Assembly: GCA_002375465.1 (NCBI GenBank)
Contig: DFLT01000007.1
Location: 186,001-250,000, forward strand
Source of the DNA: Alphaproteobacteria bacterium UBA3612
GTDB taxonomy: Bacteria > Pseudomonadota > Alphaproteobacteria > Sphingomonadales > Sphingomonadaceae
Direction: 5' to 3'
DNA length: 64,000 nt
Part shown: in pieces, positions 43,379-52,029 of the stretch
Position numbering within the stretch: the stretch's first letter is position 1
Layout: the number at the start of each line of letters is the position of its first letter
Position numbers and translations under genes: made by a program
Notes under the pieces: model-generated
Told to the model about the DNA's origin: nothing
Database searches by the model: none
The model's input: only the letters and a program-made list of their open reading frames with translations

Positions 43379-44176
43379 ATGGCAGACGAAAAAACCATTC
43401 CTTCGGCTGCGACCGATCCTACCCCGAATTCGGAAACGCCAGCTGCGTCGAACCCGCAGGGCGCGCCCTCCAACCATGACGCACGTCGTGGCCCTGGGGG
43501 TCCTGGCGGCCCCGGTGGCGGTCGTGGCCGCGGTGGACCTGGCGGCGGCGGCGGTCGCGGTGGACGCGACAATCGCGGCGGTCGCGGCGGACGCGACAAT
43601 CGCGGCGGTCGCGGCGGCGACGATACCGGCGAGGAATTGATCGAGAAGCTGGTTCACATCAACCGCGTGTCGAAGACGGTGAAGGGCGGCAAGCGCTTCG
43701 GCTTCGCAGCGCTCGTCGTTGTTGGCGATGGCAAGGGTCGTGCCGGCTTTGGCCATGGCAAGGCGCGCGAAGTGCCGGAGGCGATCAACAAGGCGACAGC
43801 CGCGGCCAAGAAGGCCATGGTCCGCGTTCCGCTGCGCGACGGTCGCACGCTGCACCATGACGGCTATGGCCGCTTTGGCGCCGGCAAGGTTCACGTGCGC
43901 AGCGCGCCGCAGGGTACCGGCATCATCGCCGGCGGCCCGATGCGCGCCGTGTTCGAAAGCCTGGGCGTTGCGGACGTGGTGACGAAGTCTGTCGGTACGT
44001 CGAACCCCTACAACATGATCCGCGCAACGTTCGAAGCGCTGGGCGACCAGTCCAGCCCGAAGACGGTTGCGCAGCGTCGTGGCAAGAAAATCGCCGATCT
44101 GATCGGCCGCCGGGATGACGTGCAGGCTGCGCCGCAGGCGGAAGATGCCGAGCCCGCCGAAGCGACTGCGGAGTAA
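43379..44176 (+). CDS. rpsE: 30S ribosomal protein S5 with Gly/Arg-rich N-terminal extension
   Basis: A 265-residue S5, against about 167 in E. coli. The conserved part starts near residue 85 (LIEKLVHINRVSKTVKGG) and includes GFGHGKAREVPEAI. It is preceded by about 80 extra residues rich in Pro, Gly and Arg, with tandem GGRGGRDNR units encoded by near-identical DNA (about 43541–43620), and followed by an acidic tail. S5 guards decoding accuracy; the RG tract may bind RNA. Similar, usually shorter, extensions occur in sphingomonads. Confidence 0.96.
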   Translation: MADEKTIPSAATDPTPNSETPAASNPQGAPSNHDARRGPGGPGGPGGGRGRGGPGGGGGRGGRDNRGGRGGRDNRGGRGGDDTGEELIEKLVHINRVSKTVKGGKRFGFAALVVVGDGKGRAGFGHGKAREVPEAINKATAAAKKAMVRVPLRDGRTLHHDGYGRFGAGKVHVRSAPQGTGIIAGGPMRAVFESLGVADVVTKSVGTSNPYNMIRATFEALGDQSSPKTVAQRRGKKIADLIGRRDDVQAAPQAEDAEPAEATAE

Positions 44177-44182
44177 ACTGAC

Positions 44183-44374
44183 ATGGCAGACAAGAAAAAG
44201 ACGATGAAGGTGAAGCAGGTCGGTTCGCCGATCCGCCGCCCGAAGAAGCAGCGTGCGACGCTAAGCGGTCTAGGCCTCGGCAAGATGCACCGGGTTGTGG
44301 AGCTGGAGGATACGCCCTCCACACGCGGAATGGTCAACTCGATCCCGCACCTGGTGCAGGTCGTAGAAGAATAG
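44183..44374 (+). CDS. rpmD: 50S ribosomal protein L30
   Basis: A 63-residue L30. KVKQVGSPIRRPKKQRATLSG and LGKMHRVVELEDTPSTRGM are split family motifs. It follows rpsE by 6 bp; a 99-bp gap with two hairpins comes before rplO. Confidence 0.96.
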   Translation: MADKKKTMKVKQVGSPIRRPKKQRATLSGLGLGKMHRVVELEDTPSTRGMVNSIPHLVQVVEE

Positions 44375-44384
44375 CGTTACGCAG

Positions 44385-44437
44385 GCCTGCTTTTTCGAAG
44401 CAGGCAGGGGACTCCGCCCCACTCCTCCGACGGAGGA
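44385..44437 (+). promoter_or_regulatory. Two hairpins between rpmD and rplO
   Basis: GCCTGCTT (44385–44392) pairs perfectly with AAGCAGGC (44398–44405). A second palindrome, TCCTCCG-A-CGGAGGA, lies at 44423–44437. There is no U-run. They may stabilise or process the mRNA. Confidence 0.4.
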
Positions 44438-44473
44438 AAACAAGCGCGAACAAAGCGAAAGCGAGTGCAAATT

Positions 44474-44971
44474 ATGAAGATTTCAGACCTTAAAGACAAT
44501 GCGGGCGCCCGCAAATCACGCATGCGCGTCGGTCGCGGCGAAGGCAGCGGCAAGGGCAAGACCAGCGGACGCGGCCAGAAGGGCCAGAAGAGCCGTTCCG
44601 GCGTCAGCATCAACGGCTTCGAGGGCGGCCAGATGCCGCTCCACATGCGGATCCCGAAGCGCGGCTTCAACAATCCCAACGCCAAGGACTATGCCGAATT
44701 GAACCTCGGCATGCTGCAGAAGGCGTTTGACGCCAAGAAGCTTCAGGCCGGAACGCTGGGCGAGGCCGAACTGCGCGAAGCGGGCCTGGTCCGCGGTGGC
44801 AAGAACGGCGTCAGCCTGCTGGCGAAGGGCGAACTGAAGGAGAAGGTCGAGCTGACCGTTGCGCGCGCATCGAAGGGTGCTGTGGCCGCAGTGGAAAAGG
44901 CCGGTGGTTCCGTCACACAGACGGTAGGCCCGAAGGTCCGCAAGGAGCCCAAGGAAAAGGTGAAGGCCTAA
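44474..44971 (+). CDS. rplO: 50S ribosomal protein L15
   Basis: A 165-residue L15, late 50S assembly. ATG at 44474 gives MKISDLKDNAGARKSRMRVG; a GTG at 44465 would add three residues. The Gly/Lys/Arg-rich N-terminal tail enters the rRNA core. A short Lys-rich C-terminus follows. Confidence 0.97.
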   Translation: MKISDLKDNAGARKSRMRVGRGEGSGKGKTSGRGQKGQKSRSGVSINGFEGGQMPLHMRIPKRGFNNPNAKDYAELNLGMLQKAFDAKKLQAGTLGEAELREAGLVRGGKNGVSLLAKGELKEKVELTVARASKGAVAAVEKAGGSVTQTVGPKVRKEPKEKVKA

Positions 44972-45082
44972 TCCGCTCCGCGCCTTCCTTCGGGGCAGGT
45001 CCGCCCCTGCGCTTAGACGATGATAACCAAATCTTCCCTTAGCGGCCAGCTTGTAGATGTGGGCGCTGGCGGATAGAGGCAC

Positions 45083-45115
45083 CACTTCCCCGCCCTTTTG
45101 AAAGGGAGGGGAGTG
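45083..45115. repeat. Palindromic hairpin between rplO and secY
   Basis: An arm CACTTCCCCGCCCTTT (45083–45098) pairs with AAAGGGAGGGGAGTG (45101–45115), with about 15 paired bases. It lies in the 205-bp gap, which also holds a GGGGC/GCCCC stem. The form resembles the short palindromic intergenic repeats scattered in sphingomonad chromosomes; a regulatory hairpin is the alternative. Confidence 0.45.
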
Positions 45116-45176
45116 GCACTCCTACCTTTCCCTCCCTATGTTCCGAACCAGTCAGTGAAGCGGGAACCTCAGACAT

Positions 45177-46568
45177 ATGGCATCAGCAGCCGAACAGCTT
45201 GCCGCAGGCCTTAGCTGGTCGTCCTTTTCGAAGGCCTCCGACCTAAAGAAGCGCATCCTCTTTACTCTGGGTGCGCTAATCGTCTTTCGCCTGTGTTCGT
45301 TCGTGCCTTTGCCGGGCATAGACCCGCAGCAGCTGGAAATGCTGTTCGACCGCACCCGCGGCGGTGTTCTCGACTTCGTCAACATGTTCTCGGGCGGCGC
45401 GCTGGAGCGCATGTCGATCGTCGCGCTGAACATCATGCCGTACATCACCGCATCGATCATCGTTCAGTTGATGACGTCGCTGTCGCCGACGATGGCCGCC
45501 CTTAAGAAAGAGGGCGAAAGCGGTCGCAAGAAAATCAACCAGTATACGCGTATGGGAACGGTCGTGCTGACCCTTTTCCAGGGCTATGGCATTGCCGTTG
45601 GCCTGGAGGGGTGGGGCGGCGACGCCAGCGCAGTGATCGATCCGGGCTGGTTCTTCCGCATCACCACGATGATCACGCTGCTGGGCGGCACCATGTTCCT
45701 GATGTGGCTGGGTGAGCAGATCACCGCGCGCGGCATCGGTAACGGCATCTCCCTGATCATCATGGCCGGCATCGTTGCAACGCTACCCGGTGCCTTTGTC
45801 GGGATCTTTGAACAGAATCGCGCCGGCGCCATTGGCGACTTCGCCGTCATTCTCATCATCGTCGGCGCGCTGGGCGTCATCGCCGGCATCTGCTTCATGG
45901 AGCGGGCGCAGCGGCGTGTTCTCGTGCAATATCCGAAGCGGCAGACGGCGCGGGGGCGTCCGGCACAGGCGGAAACATCGCATTTGCCGCTGAAGCTGAA
46001 TACTGCGGGTGTCATCCCGCCGATCTTCGCGTCTTCGCTGCTGTTGATGCCGCTGACCGTTGCGCAGTTCGCCGGGCAGGGCGCTGTCGCGCAAGGGGCG
46101 CCCGGTGAGGCTGCGGGGGGTGGCGGCTGGTTCAGCGACTTCATGCTGCAGGTTACGGCGGCACTACAACACGGTACGCCGCTTTATATGACGATGTATG
46201 GCGTGGGCATCGCGTTCTTCTGCTTTTTCTACACGGCGATCGTTTTCAATCCCGAGGAGACGGCAGATAATCTGAAGCGCCAAGGTGGGTTCATTCCCGG
46301 TATACGTCCTGGCAAACGTACCGCCGACTATCTCGACCATGTGCTGAGCCGCATTACGACCGTCGGCGCGGCTTATCTGGTGGTCATCTGTTTGCTGCCG
46401 GAATGGGTGATGGGTGCCTATGGGCTTGCCCTGCTATTCGGCGGAACCAGTCTGCTGATCGTCGTCAACGTGACGATGGACACGGTTGCGCAAATCCAGT
46501 CGCACCTCCTTGCGCATCAATATGAAGGCCTTATCAAGAAGGCTAAGTTGCGCGGAAAACGCCGCTAG
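45177..46568 (+). CDS. secY: Preprotein translocase subunit SecY
   Basis: A 463-residue integral membrane protein with about ten helices, forming the Sec channel with SecE and SecG. Conserved parts include FVPLPGIDPQQLE (periplasmic plug region), ITARGIGNGISLIIMAGI and GIRPGKRTADYLDHVLSRI. Start ATG at 45177 gives MASAAEQLAAGLSW. Confidence 0.98.
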   Translation: MASAAEQLAAGLSWSSFSKASDLKKRILFTLGALIVFRLCSFVPLPGIDPQQLEMLFDRTRGGVLDFVNMFSGGALERMSIVALNIMPYITASIIVQLMTSLSPTMAALKKEGESGRKKINQYTRMGTVVLTLFQGYGIAVGLEGWGGDASAVIDPGWFFRITTMITLLGGTMFLMWLGEQITARGIGNGISLIIMAGIVATLPGAFVGIFEQNRAGAIGDFAVILIIVGALGVIAGICFMERAQRRVLVQYPKRQTARGRPAQAETSHLPLKLNTAGVIPPIFASSLLLMPLTVAQFAGQGAVAQGAPGEAAGGGGWFSDFMLQVTAALQHGTPLYMTMYGVGIAFFCFFYTAIVFNPEETADNLKRQGGFIPGIRPGKRTADYLDHVLSRITTVGAAYLVVICLLPEWVMGAYGLALLFGGTSLLIVVNVTMDTVAQIQSHLLAHQYEGLIKKAKLRGKRR

Positions 46569-46597
46569 ATTTTCAGTTCAAGGGGGGCCTTCGGCCA

Positions 46598-47245
46598 GTG
46601 AATATTATACTTCTTGGTCCGCCGGGAGCAGGTAAGGGCACGCAGGCAAGCATGCTGGAGCGCGAGCGCGGCATGGTGCAGCTGTCCACCGGGGACATGC
46701 TGCGTGCTGCTGTCAAGGCGGGAACACCCGTCGGAAAGCAGGCGAAGGCGGTCATGGACGCGGGCGAGCTTGTGTCGGATGAGATCGTCGCCGGTATTGT
46801 TTCCGAACGGCTCGATGCCGATGATGTGAAGGCCGGTTTCATCCTGGACGGCTTCCCCCGGACGCAGGTGCAGGCCGAGATGCTGGATGCGATGCTGACG
46901 GAAAAGGGGATGACCCTGAATCATGTCATCGAACTGGCGATCAACGAAGAGGCGCTCGTAGACCGCGTTGAGGGGCGCTTTACCTGCTCCCAATGCGGCG
47001 AGGGCTATCATGACCGTTATAAGTTGCCCAAGGTTGAGAACGTCTGCGACGTTTGCGGCGCGAACGCATTCAAACGGCGACCGGACGACAATGCGGAGAC
47101 GGTGCGCACCCGCCTGGCGGAGTATCGCGCGAAGACGGCGCCCATTCTGCCGTTTTACGAAGAGCGGGGGATGGTGACGCGTGTCGACGGCATGGCCCCG
47201 ATGGACGCGGTGAAGGCTAGCATCGCAAGTATTTTAAACAAATAA
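46598..47245 (+). CDS. adk: Adenylate kinase with four-Cys zinc LID
   Basis: A 215-residue kinase balancing AMP, ADP and ATP. The P-loop is ILLGPPGAGKGTQA. The LID region carries FTCSQCGEGYH and NVCDVCGA, a Cys4 zinc site as in Bacillus, unlike the zinc-free E. coli enzyme. The start is GTG at 46598, 29 bp after secY. It closes the spc cluster. Confidence 0.97.
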   Translation: MNIILLGPPGAGKGTQASMLERERGMVQLSTGDMLRAAVKAGTPVGKQAKAVMDAGELVSDEIVAGIVSERLDADDVKAGFILDGFPRTQVQAEMLDAMLTEKGMTLNHVIELAINEEALVDRVEGRFTCSQCGEGYHDRYKLPKVENVCDVCGANAFKRRPDDNAETVRTRLAEYRAKTAPILPFYEERGMVTRVDGMAPMDAVKASIASILNK

Positions 47246-47317
47246 GGGCGTGAGGCGCAGGGCTGCGGCGGCCAGGCCGTTTTCGGCCAAAAGGGTTGAC
47301 GAACCCTGAAGCGAGTC

Positions 47318-47346
47318 TTGACACTCCCCGAGTCGGCACCTATCTG
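47318..47346 (+). promoter_or_regulatory. Candidate promoter for the alpha (rpsM–rplQ) cluster
   Basis: TTGACA (47318–47323) and TATCTG (47341–47346) are 17 bp apart in the 248-bp gap between adk and rpsM. This suggests that rpsM, rpsK, rpoA and rplQ can be transcribed independently of the spc genes. Confidence 0.5.
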
Positions 47347-47493
47347 ACGCGCTTCGGCGCAATACCGATATTCTGCATGAACGGCACCGGCCGGGCCCTC
47401 GCCCTCGCCGGTGCGGTGCATTGATACAATGCTGTGAGATGGACGATGGCCCGCCCGGCCATCCATGTCCGTGGAGCTGAGGAGAAGTTATTC

Positions 47494-47862
47494 GTGGCAC
47501 GCATCGCGGGCGTTAATATCCCGACCAACAAGCGGGTCGAGATCGCCCTTACATATATTCATGGGATCGGACGCACGTCTGCTCTCGATATCGTCAACAA
47601 GCTGAATATTCCGCGCGATCGCCGGGTCCAGGACCTGACCGAGCAGGAAGTCATCAGCATCCGCGAAACGATCGACACCGACTATCAGGTCGAGGGCGAT
47701 CTTCGTCGCGAGGTGTCGATGAACGTCAAGCGTCTGATGGACCTTGCCAGCTATCGCGGCCTGCGCCACCGCCGGGGCCTTCCCGTTCGCGGTCAGCGTA
47801 CGCACACCAACGCCCGCACCCGCAAGGGCAAGGCGAAGCCGATCGCCGGCAAGAAAAAGTAG
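47494..47862 (+). CDS. rpsM: 30S ribosomal protein S13
   Basis: A 122-residue S13 contacting the P-site tRNA. It starts with GTG at 47494 (ARIAGVNIPTNKRVEIALTY), with GAGGAG upstream; the longer frame from 47434 has no family residues. C-terminal RGQRTHTNARTRKGKAK is typical. Confidence 0.97.
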   Translation: MARIAGVNIPTNKRVEIALTYIHGIGRTSALDIVNKLNIPRDRRVQDLTEQEVISIRETIDTDYQVEGDLRREVSMNVKRLMDLASYRGLRHRRGLPVRGQRTHTNARTRKGKAKPIAGKKK

Positions 47863-47874
47863 GAACGCGAGACA

Positions 47875-48264
47875 ATGGCAAAAGAACCAGCCCGCGTTCG
47901 GCGCAGGGAACGCAAAAACATTACGTCTGGCGTCGCGCACGTGAACGCCAGCTTCAACAACACCATGGTGACGATCACCGACGCACAGGGCAACGCGATC
48001 AGCTGGTCCTCCGCCGGCATGATGGGCTTCAAGGGCAGCCGCAAGTCGACGCCCTATGCCGCCCAGGTTGCTGCCGAGGACGCCGGTCGCAAGGCGCAGG
48101 AGCACGGCATGCGGACCCTCGAGGTAGAGGTTCGCGGTCCGGGATCCGGACGCGAGTCCGCGCTTCGCGCATTGTCGGCCATCGGCTTCACGATCACCGC
48201 GATCCGCGACGTGACGCCGATCCCGCACAATGGCGTTCGCGCGCCGAAACGCCGCCGCGTCTGA
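47875..48264 (+). CDS. rpsK: 30S ribosomal protein S11
   Basis: A 129-residue S11 at the mRNA exit platform. HVNASFNNTMVTITDAQGNA and the C-terminal DVTPIPHNGVRAPKRRRV are family signatures. A 10-bp hairpin (48275–48296) follows the gene. rpsD, present here in E. coli, is absent. Confidence 0.98.
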   Translation: MAKEPARVRRRERKNITSGVAHVNASFNNTMVTITDAQGNAISWSSAGMMGFKGSRKSTPYAAQVAAEDAGRKAQEHGMRTLEVEVRGPGSGRESALRALSAIGFTITAIRDVTPIPHNGVRAPKRRRV

Positions 48265-48355
48265 GCTTTGAGCCGGGACGGGCGCTCGCCTGTCCCCGCT
48301 TACTGCCGGACGTTGATTGTCCGGTATTCTAGATACTCCCGAAGGGAACCCATTG

Positions 48356-49402
48356 ATGGCCGTCAACGCGAAGAACTGGCAGGAACTCACGAAACCAACC
48401 GCTCTCGAAACGAAGGGATCGGTCACGAACAATCGGGCGACCTTCGTCGCGGAACCGTTGGAGCGGGGTTTCGGCCTGACGCTTGGCAACGCGCTGCGGC
48501 GGGTGCTTCTATCTTCGCTTCAGGGTGCCGCGATCACGTCGATCAAGCTCGACGGTGCCTTGCATGAATTCTCTTCGCTGCCCGGCGTTCGGGAGGATGT
48601 TACCGACATCGTCCTCAACGTGAAGCAGGTTGCGTTGAAGATGGAAGGCACGGAGCAGAAGCGCCTGCAGCTGACCGCCACCGGCCCGGGCGAAGTGAAG
48701 GCGGGCCAGATCGCGGTTTCCTCCGATATGGAAATCATGAACCCCGACCTCATTATCTGTCATCTGGACGATGGCGCGACGCTGAACCTGGAGCTGACCG
48801 CGAACAGCGGCAAGGGTTATGCGACGGCTGCTGCCAATCGCGCGGCGGATGCCCCGATCGGCCTGATCCCCGTCGACTCGCTCTATTCGCCCATTCGCAC
48901 CGTAAGCTACAAGGTTGAGAACGCCCGCGTTGGCCAGGAACTCGACTATGACCGGCTGCTGCTGACGATCGAGACCGACGGCACGGTAAAGCCGGAAGAC
49001 GCCGTGGCATATGCTGCACGCATTCTGCAGGATCAGCTGGCACTGTTCATTAATTTCGAGGAGCCGAGCGCGATCCAGGCTGCTCCGTCAACGGCGCAGG
49101 CTGCCGAGGACGACAATGACGAACAGGTCAATCGCTTCCTCCTGAAGAAGGTCGACGAGCTGGAGCTGTCGGTGCGTTCCGCCAATTGCCTGAAGAACGA
49201 CAATATCATCTATATCGGCGATCTGGTTCAGAAGACCGAAGCGGAGATGCTGCGTACGCCGAATTTCGGCCGCAAGTCGCTGAACGAGATCAAGGAGGTT
49301 CTCTCCTCTATGGGCCTGCGTCTCGGCATGGAACTGCCGGGCTGGCCGCCGGAGAATATCGAGGAAATGGCCAAGAAGATGGAACAGGATCTTCTGGGCT
49401 AG
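48356..49402 (+). CDS. rpoA: DNA-directed RNA polymerase subunit alpha
   Basis: A 348-residue alpha subunit. The N-terminal dimerisation domain includes FGLTLGNALRRVLLSSLQGAA (shown here only as the region near residue 40). After an Ala/Asp-rich linker, the C-terminal domain has NCLKNDNIIYIGDLVQKTE and GRKSLNEIKEVLSSMGLRLG, which bind UP elements and activators. ATG at 48356 gives MAVNAKNWQELTKP. Confidence 0.98.
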   Translation: MAVNAKNWQELTKPTALETKGSVTNNRATFVAEPLERGFGLTLGNALRRVLLSSLQGAAITSIKLDGALHEFSSLPGVREDVTDIVLNVKQVALKMEGTEQKRLQLTATGPGEVKAGQIAVSSDMEIMNPDLIICHLDDGATLNLELTANSGKGYATAAANRAADAPIGLIPVDSLYSPIRTVSYKVENARVGQELDYDRLLLTIETDGTVKPEDAVAYAARILQDQLALFINFEEPSAIQAAPSTAQAAEDDNDEQVNRFLLKKVDELELSVRSANCLKNDNIIYIGDLVQKTEAEMLRTPNFGRKSLNEIKEVLSSMGLRLGMELPGWPPENIEEMAKKMEQDLLG

Positions 49403-49486
49403 AACGGGTTTTCGGGCGGCCCCCGTTGAGCGCCGCCTGTACCGGGGTACCTGATACGGCCCCTCTACGAACGAAGGAAAAGACCC

Positions 49487-49906
49487 ATGCGCCATCGTCA
49501 CGGCCTCAGGAAGCTTCAGCGTACCTCCAGCCATCGCCAGGCGCTTCTGCGCAACATGGCGGCTGCACTGATCAAGCACGAGCAGATCAAGACCACGGTT
49601 CCCAAGGCAAAGGCCCTGCGGCCCTATGTCGAGAAGCTGATTACGCTTTCGAAGAAGGGTGGCCTTTCCAACCGCCGCCTCGCCATGGCCCGCCTGATGG
49701 ACGAAACGCAGTTGAAGAAGCTGTTTGACGTGCTGGCAAGTCGCTATGCCGACCGTTCCGGTGGATATACGCGCGTCCTGAAACTCGGCATGCGTCAGTC
49801 CGACTCCGCGCCCATGGCGATCATCGAACTGGTTGATCGCGACACGGAAGCGAAGGGGCAGGATTCCGGCCCGGTGATGACCGAGGATGAGTACGAGGAC
49901 GCCTGA
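49487..49906 (+). CDS. rplQ: 50S ribosomal protein L17
   Basis: A 139-residue L17. It starts MRHRHGLRKLQRTSSHRQAL. Last gene of the ribosomal block; GAAGGAAAA lies before the ATG and a hairpin follows the stop. Confidence 0.98.
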   Translation: MRHRHGLRKLQRTSSHRQALLRNMAAALIKHEQIKTTVPKAKALRPYVEKLITLSKKGGLSNRRLAMARLMDETQLKKLFDVLASRYADRSGGYTRVLKLGMRQSDSAPMAIIELVDRDTEAKGQDSGPVMTEDEYEDA

Positions 49907-49936
49907 GGTCAGGCTTTCGACATTTCCATTTCGGCA

Positions 49937-49969
49937 ATGGGCGGGGCTGCATTTCGCGGTTCCGCCCAT
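49937..49969 (+). terminator. Hairpin after rplQ
   Basis: ATGGGCGG (49937–49944) pairs with CCGCCCAT (49962–49969), with GCATTTCGC in the loop region. It begins 31 bp after the stop and has only a weak T tract; probable end of the alpha cluster transcript. Confidence 0.5.
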
Positions 49970-50081
49970 CGCGCGTTTAGGGAAGCAGCGCAGCGACCTC
50001 GCGACCGGTCAAAGCGAGGGGCGGAATACAGCGACGCTCTGACCCCTTGCCATCACCGCGCTGGATCGCGATAGCCGCATC

Positions 50082-50810
50082 ATGAGCAGCGTCGACCCCG
50101 CACAGGCAAACCTCTTTTCCGAAATGGCGGCCGAATGGTGGAATCGATCCGGTTCCTCGGCGATCCTGCACAAGGTAAACCCCGTGCGGCTTGCCTTCAT
50201 CCGGCAGGCGGTGGCGACCCATTTCGATCTGGATACTGACGGCACGACGTGGCTGCAGGATCTGTCATGCCTGGACGTCGGTTGCGGTGGCGGCATTTTG
50301 ACGGAATGTCTCGCCCGACTTGGCGGGACGGTGACCGGCATTGATGCGGCCGAACAAAGCATAGAGGTCGCGCGTGTGCATGCCGGGGGACAGGGGCTTG
50401 CCATTGATTACCGCCTCGCCGCTGCCGAGGTGCTGGTGCAGGAGGGTGCGAAATTCGACCTGATTACCTGCATGGAAGTGGTGGAGCATGTCGCCGACGT
50501 GCCCGCCTTCCTATCCAGCCTGCGGTCCCTGTTAAAGCCAGGAGGGCTGCTCGTCTTCTCGACGCCCAACCGCACCGCAATGAGCTTTGGAGTGATGATC
50601 GTCGGCGCTGAATGGCTGCTGCGCCTGCTGCCGCGCGGGACGCATGAGTGGGACCGTTTCCTGACGCCCGACGAACTGTCGGCGGCATTGGAGCAGGCCG
50701 ATTTCCACGTCGGCGAAATCGAGGGGATTTCACTCGATCCTGCGCGCGGGTTCGTCCTGTCGGACGATGTCCGCGTGAACTATATTGGCTCGGCACGGGA
50801 ACGGGGCTGA
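50082..50810 (+). CDS. ubiG: Ubiquinone biosynthesis O-methyltransferase UbiG
   Basis: A 242-residue SAM-dependent methyltransferase carrying out both O-methylations of ubiquinone synthesis. The family start (FSEMAAEWWNRSGSSAILH, KVNPVRLAFIR) is followed by motif I LDVGCGGGILTECLARLG, and FDLITCMEVVEHV. Membrane-associated in the quinone-making complex. The ubiquinone genes are otherwise not nearby. Confidence 0.95.
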   Translation: MSSVDPAQANLFSEMAAEWWNRSGSSAILHKVNPVRLAFIRQAVATHFDLDTDGTTWLQDLSCLDVGCGGGILTECLARLGGTVTGIDAAEQSIEVARVHAGGQGLAIDYRLAAAEVLVQEGAKFDLITCMEVVEHVADVPAFLSSLRSLLKPGGLLVFSTPNRTAMSFGVMIVGAEWLLRLLPRGTHEWDRFLTPDELSAALEQADFHVGEIEGISLDPARGFVLSDDVRVNYIGSARERG

Positions 50811-50859
50811 AGGGCGCCTCCCGATCTGATAGCTTATTCGCCATGAGAAAGATTTCACC

Positions 50860-51078
50860 ATGCTGACACTCGGTAAGCACCGCCCGGCCCGCCTCGATTA
50901 CCAGCCGGGAACCTTTCGTGTCGTCGCGCAAGGGACGCATGTGATTTGCGCCGTGTCAGGTGCCGAGATCGCACTGGCGGACCTGCGCTATTGGAGCCAC
51001 GAACTGCAAGAGGCTTATGCAACCGCCGAGATCGCGGTGGCGCGCTATGCAGAAGCGCGCGAGCAGGGGCTGCTGTGA
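50860..51078 (+). CDS. DUF2093-domain small protein
   Basis: A 72-residue protein matching the DUF2093 pattern: PARLDYQPGTFRVVAQGTH, ICAVSGAEIALADLRYWS and ELQEAYATAE. Widespread in alphaproteobacteria, function unknown. Its TGA overlaps the GTG of the next gene (GTGA), so it is coupled to the M23 peptidase. Confidence 0.85.
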   Translation: MLTLGKHRPARLDYQPGTFRVVAQGTHVICAVSGAEIALADLRYWSHELQEAYATAEIAVARYAEAREQGLL

Positions 51079-52019
51079 GGGTAGTTGCACTGGTCGCGCT
51101 GCTTGCGGCCTGTACGTCGCCAACAGCGCATGGGGTGGACGTGGTGGACGCAAATCCTGCACCGCCACCCCCAGCGCCATCTGCCCCGGCACCGCCTACT
51201 CCAGCCCATTCTGGTGGGAGCGGCAGCCCTGCCTTACCAGCGGGTAAGGCGCCGGTTGCCGCTCATAAGATAGATTTGTCAGGAGCGCCCGTTCAGGGCG
51301 GCTATGGCCGGGGACAAGCGACCGGCGGCGAAGTGGCGCAGATTCTGCTGGATGGGGAGGCGGTACCGTTTTCTGATGAAGGGCGCTTCTTCATCGCCTA
51401 TCAGCGCGACGCACCGCCTGTGGTGCAGTTGCAGGTGCGCTATGCTGACGGCACCAGCATAGACCGCCCGGTAGAAATCGCGGATGTCGCCTTTCCGGAA
51501 AGCCGCCTGCCGCCAATCACGCAGCGCATTGAGGCCTCCGCAGATTTTCAACGGAAACGGGCGGAAGAGGTTTCCCGCATCACGGCCTCTCGTGCAGAAC
51601 GCAGCGATTTCGAAGGCTGGCGCGACGATTTCACAGCCCCGGCAGAGGGCAGGATTTCCGGTGTCTTCGGTTCCCAGCGCTTCTATGGCGATGAAGCGCG
51701 CAGTCCGCACGGCGGCCTAGATATCGCCGCACCGGAAGGGGCGGCCGTTTCTGCGCCCGCGTCGGGGCGCGTCGTCCTGGCGGGTGGCGGTTATTCCTTC
51801 GAAGGAAATCTCGTCATCCTGGACCATGGCCTGGGCCTTTTTTCCGCCTTTCTCCATTTGTCGCGGATCGACGTGAAAGAGGGTGACGTGCTGGCACAGG
51901 GTGATCTTATCGGCGCCGTGGGGGCCACGGGGCGGGCGACCGGCGCGCATCTGCACTGGGGCCTATGGTGGAATGGGGTGCGCTTCGACCCCGCGACCCT
52001 GTTGTCGGATGCGACCTGA
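51075..52019 (+). CDS. M23-family peptidoglycan peptidase, lipoprotein
   Basis: A 314-residue protein. GTG start at 51075 opens a lipoprotein signal (VRVVALVALLAACTS) with lipobox LLAAC. A Pro/Ala-rich spacer (about 30–55) follows, then a beta-rich region, and the LytM/M23 domain with zinc ligands in SPHGGLDIAAP and GAHLHWGLWW. It probably cuts peptide cross-links, or, if inactive, activates amidases. HGGLD and HLH are intact, so activity is likely. Confidence 0.9.
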   Translation: MRVVALVALLAACTSPTAHGVDVVDANPAPPPPAPSAPAPPTPAHSGGSGSPALPAGKAPVAAHKIDLSGAPVQGGYGRGQATGGEVAQILLDGEAVPFSDEGRFFIAYQRDAPPVVQLQVRYADGTSIDRPVEIADVAFPESRLPPITQRIEASADFQRKRAEEVSRITASRAERSDFEGWRDDFTAPAEGRISGVFGSQRFYGDEARSPHGGLDIAAPEGAAVSAPASGRVVLAGGGYSFEGNLVILDHGLGLFSAFLHLSRIDVKEGDVLAQGDLIGAVGATGRATGAHLHWGLWWNGVRFDPATLLSDAT

Positions 52020-52029
52020 AGGGGGCGAT

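Noticed and set aside
43541..43620. Repeated units as a CRISPR-like or minisatellite array
   Set aside because: The repeats are in frame inside rpsE and code for Gly/Arg units; there are no spacers.
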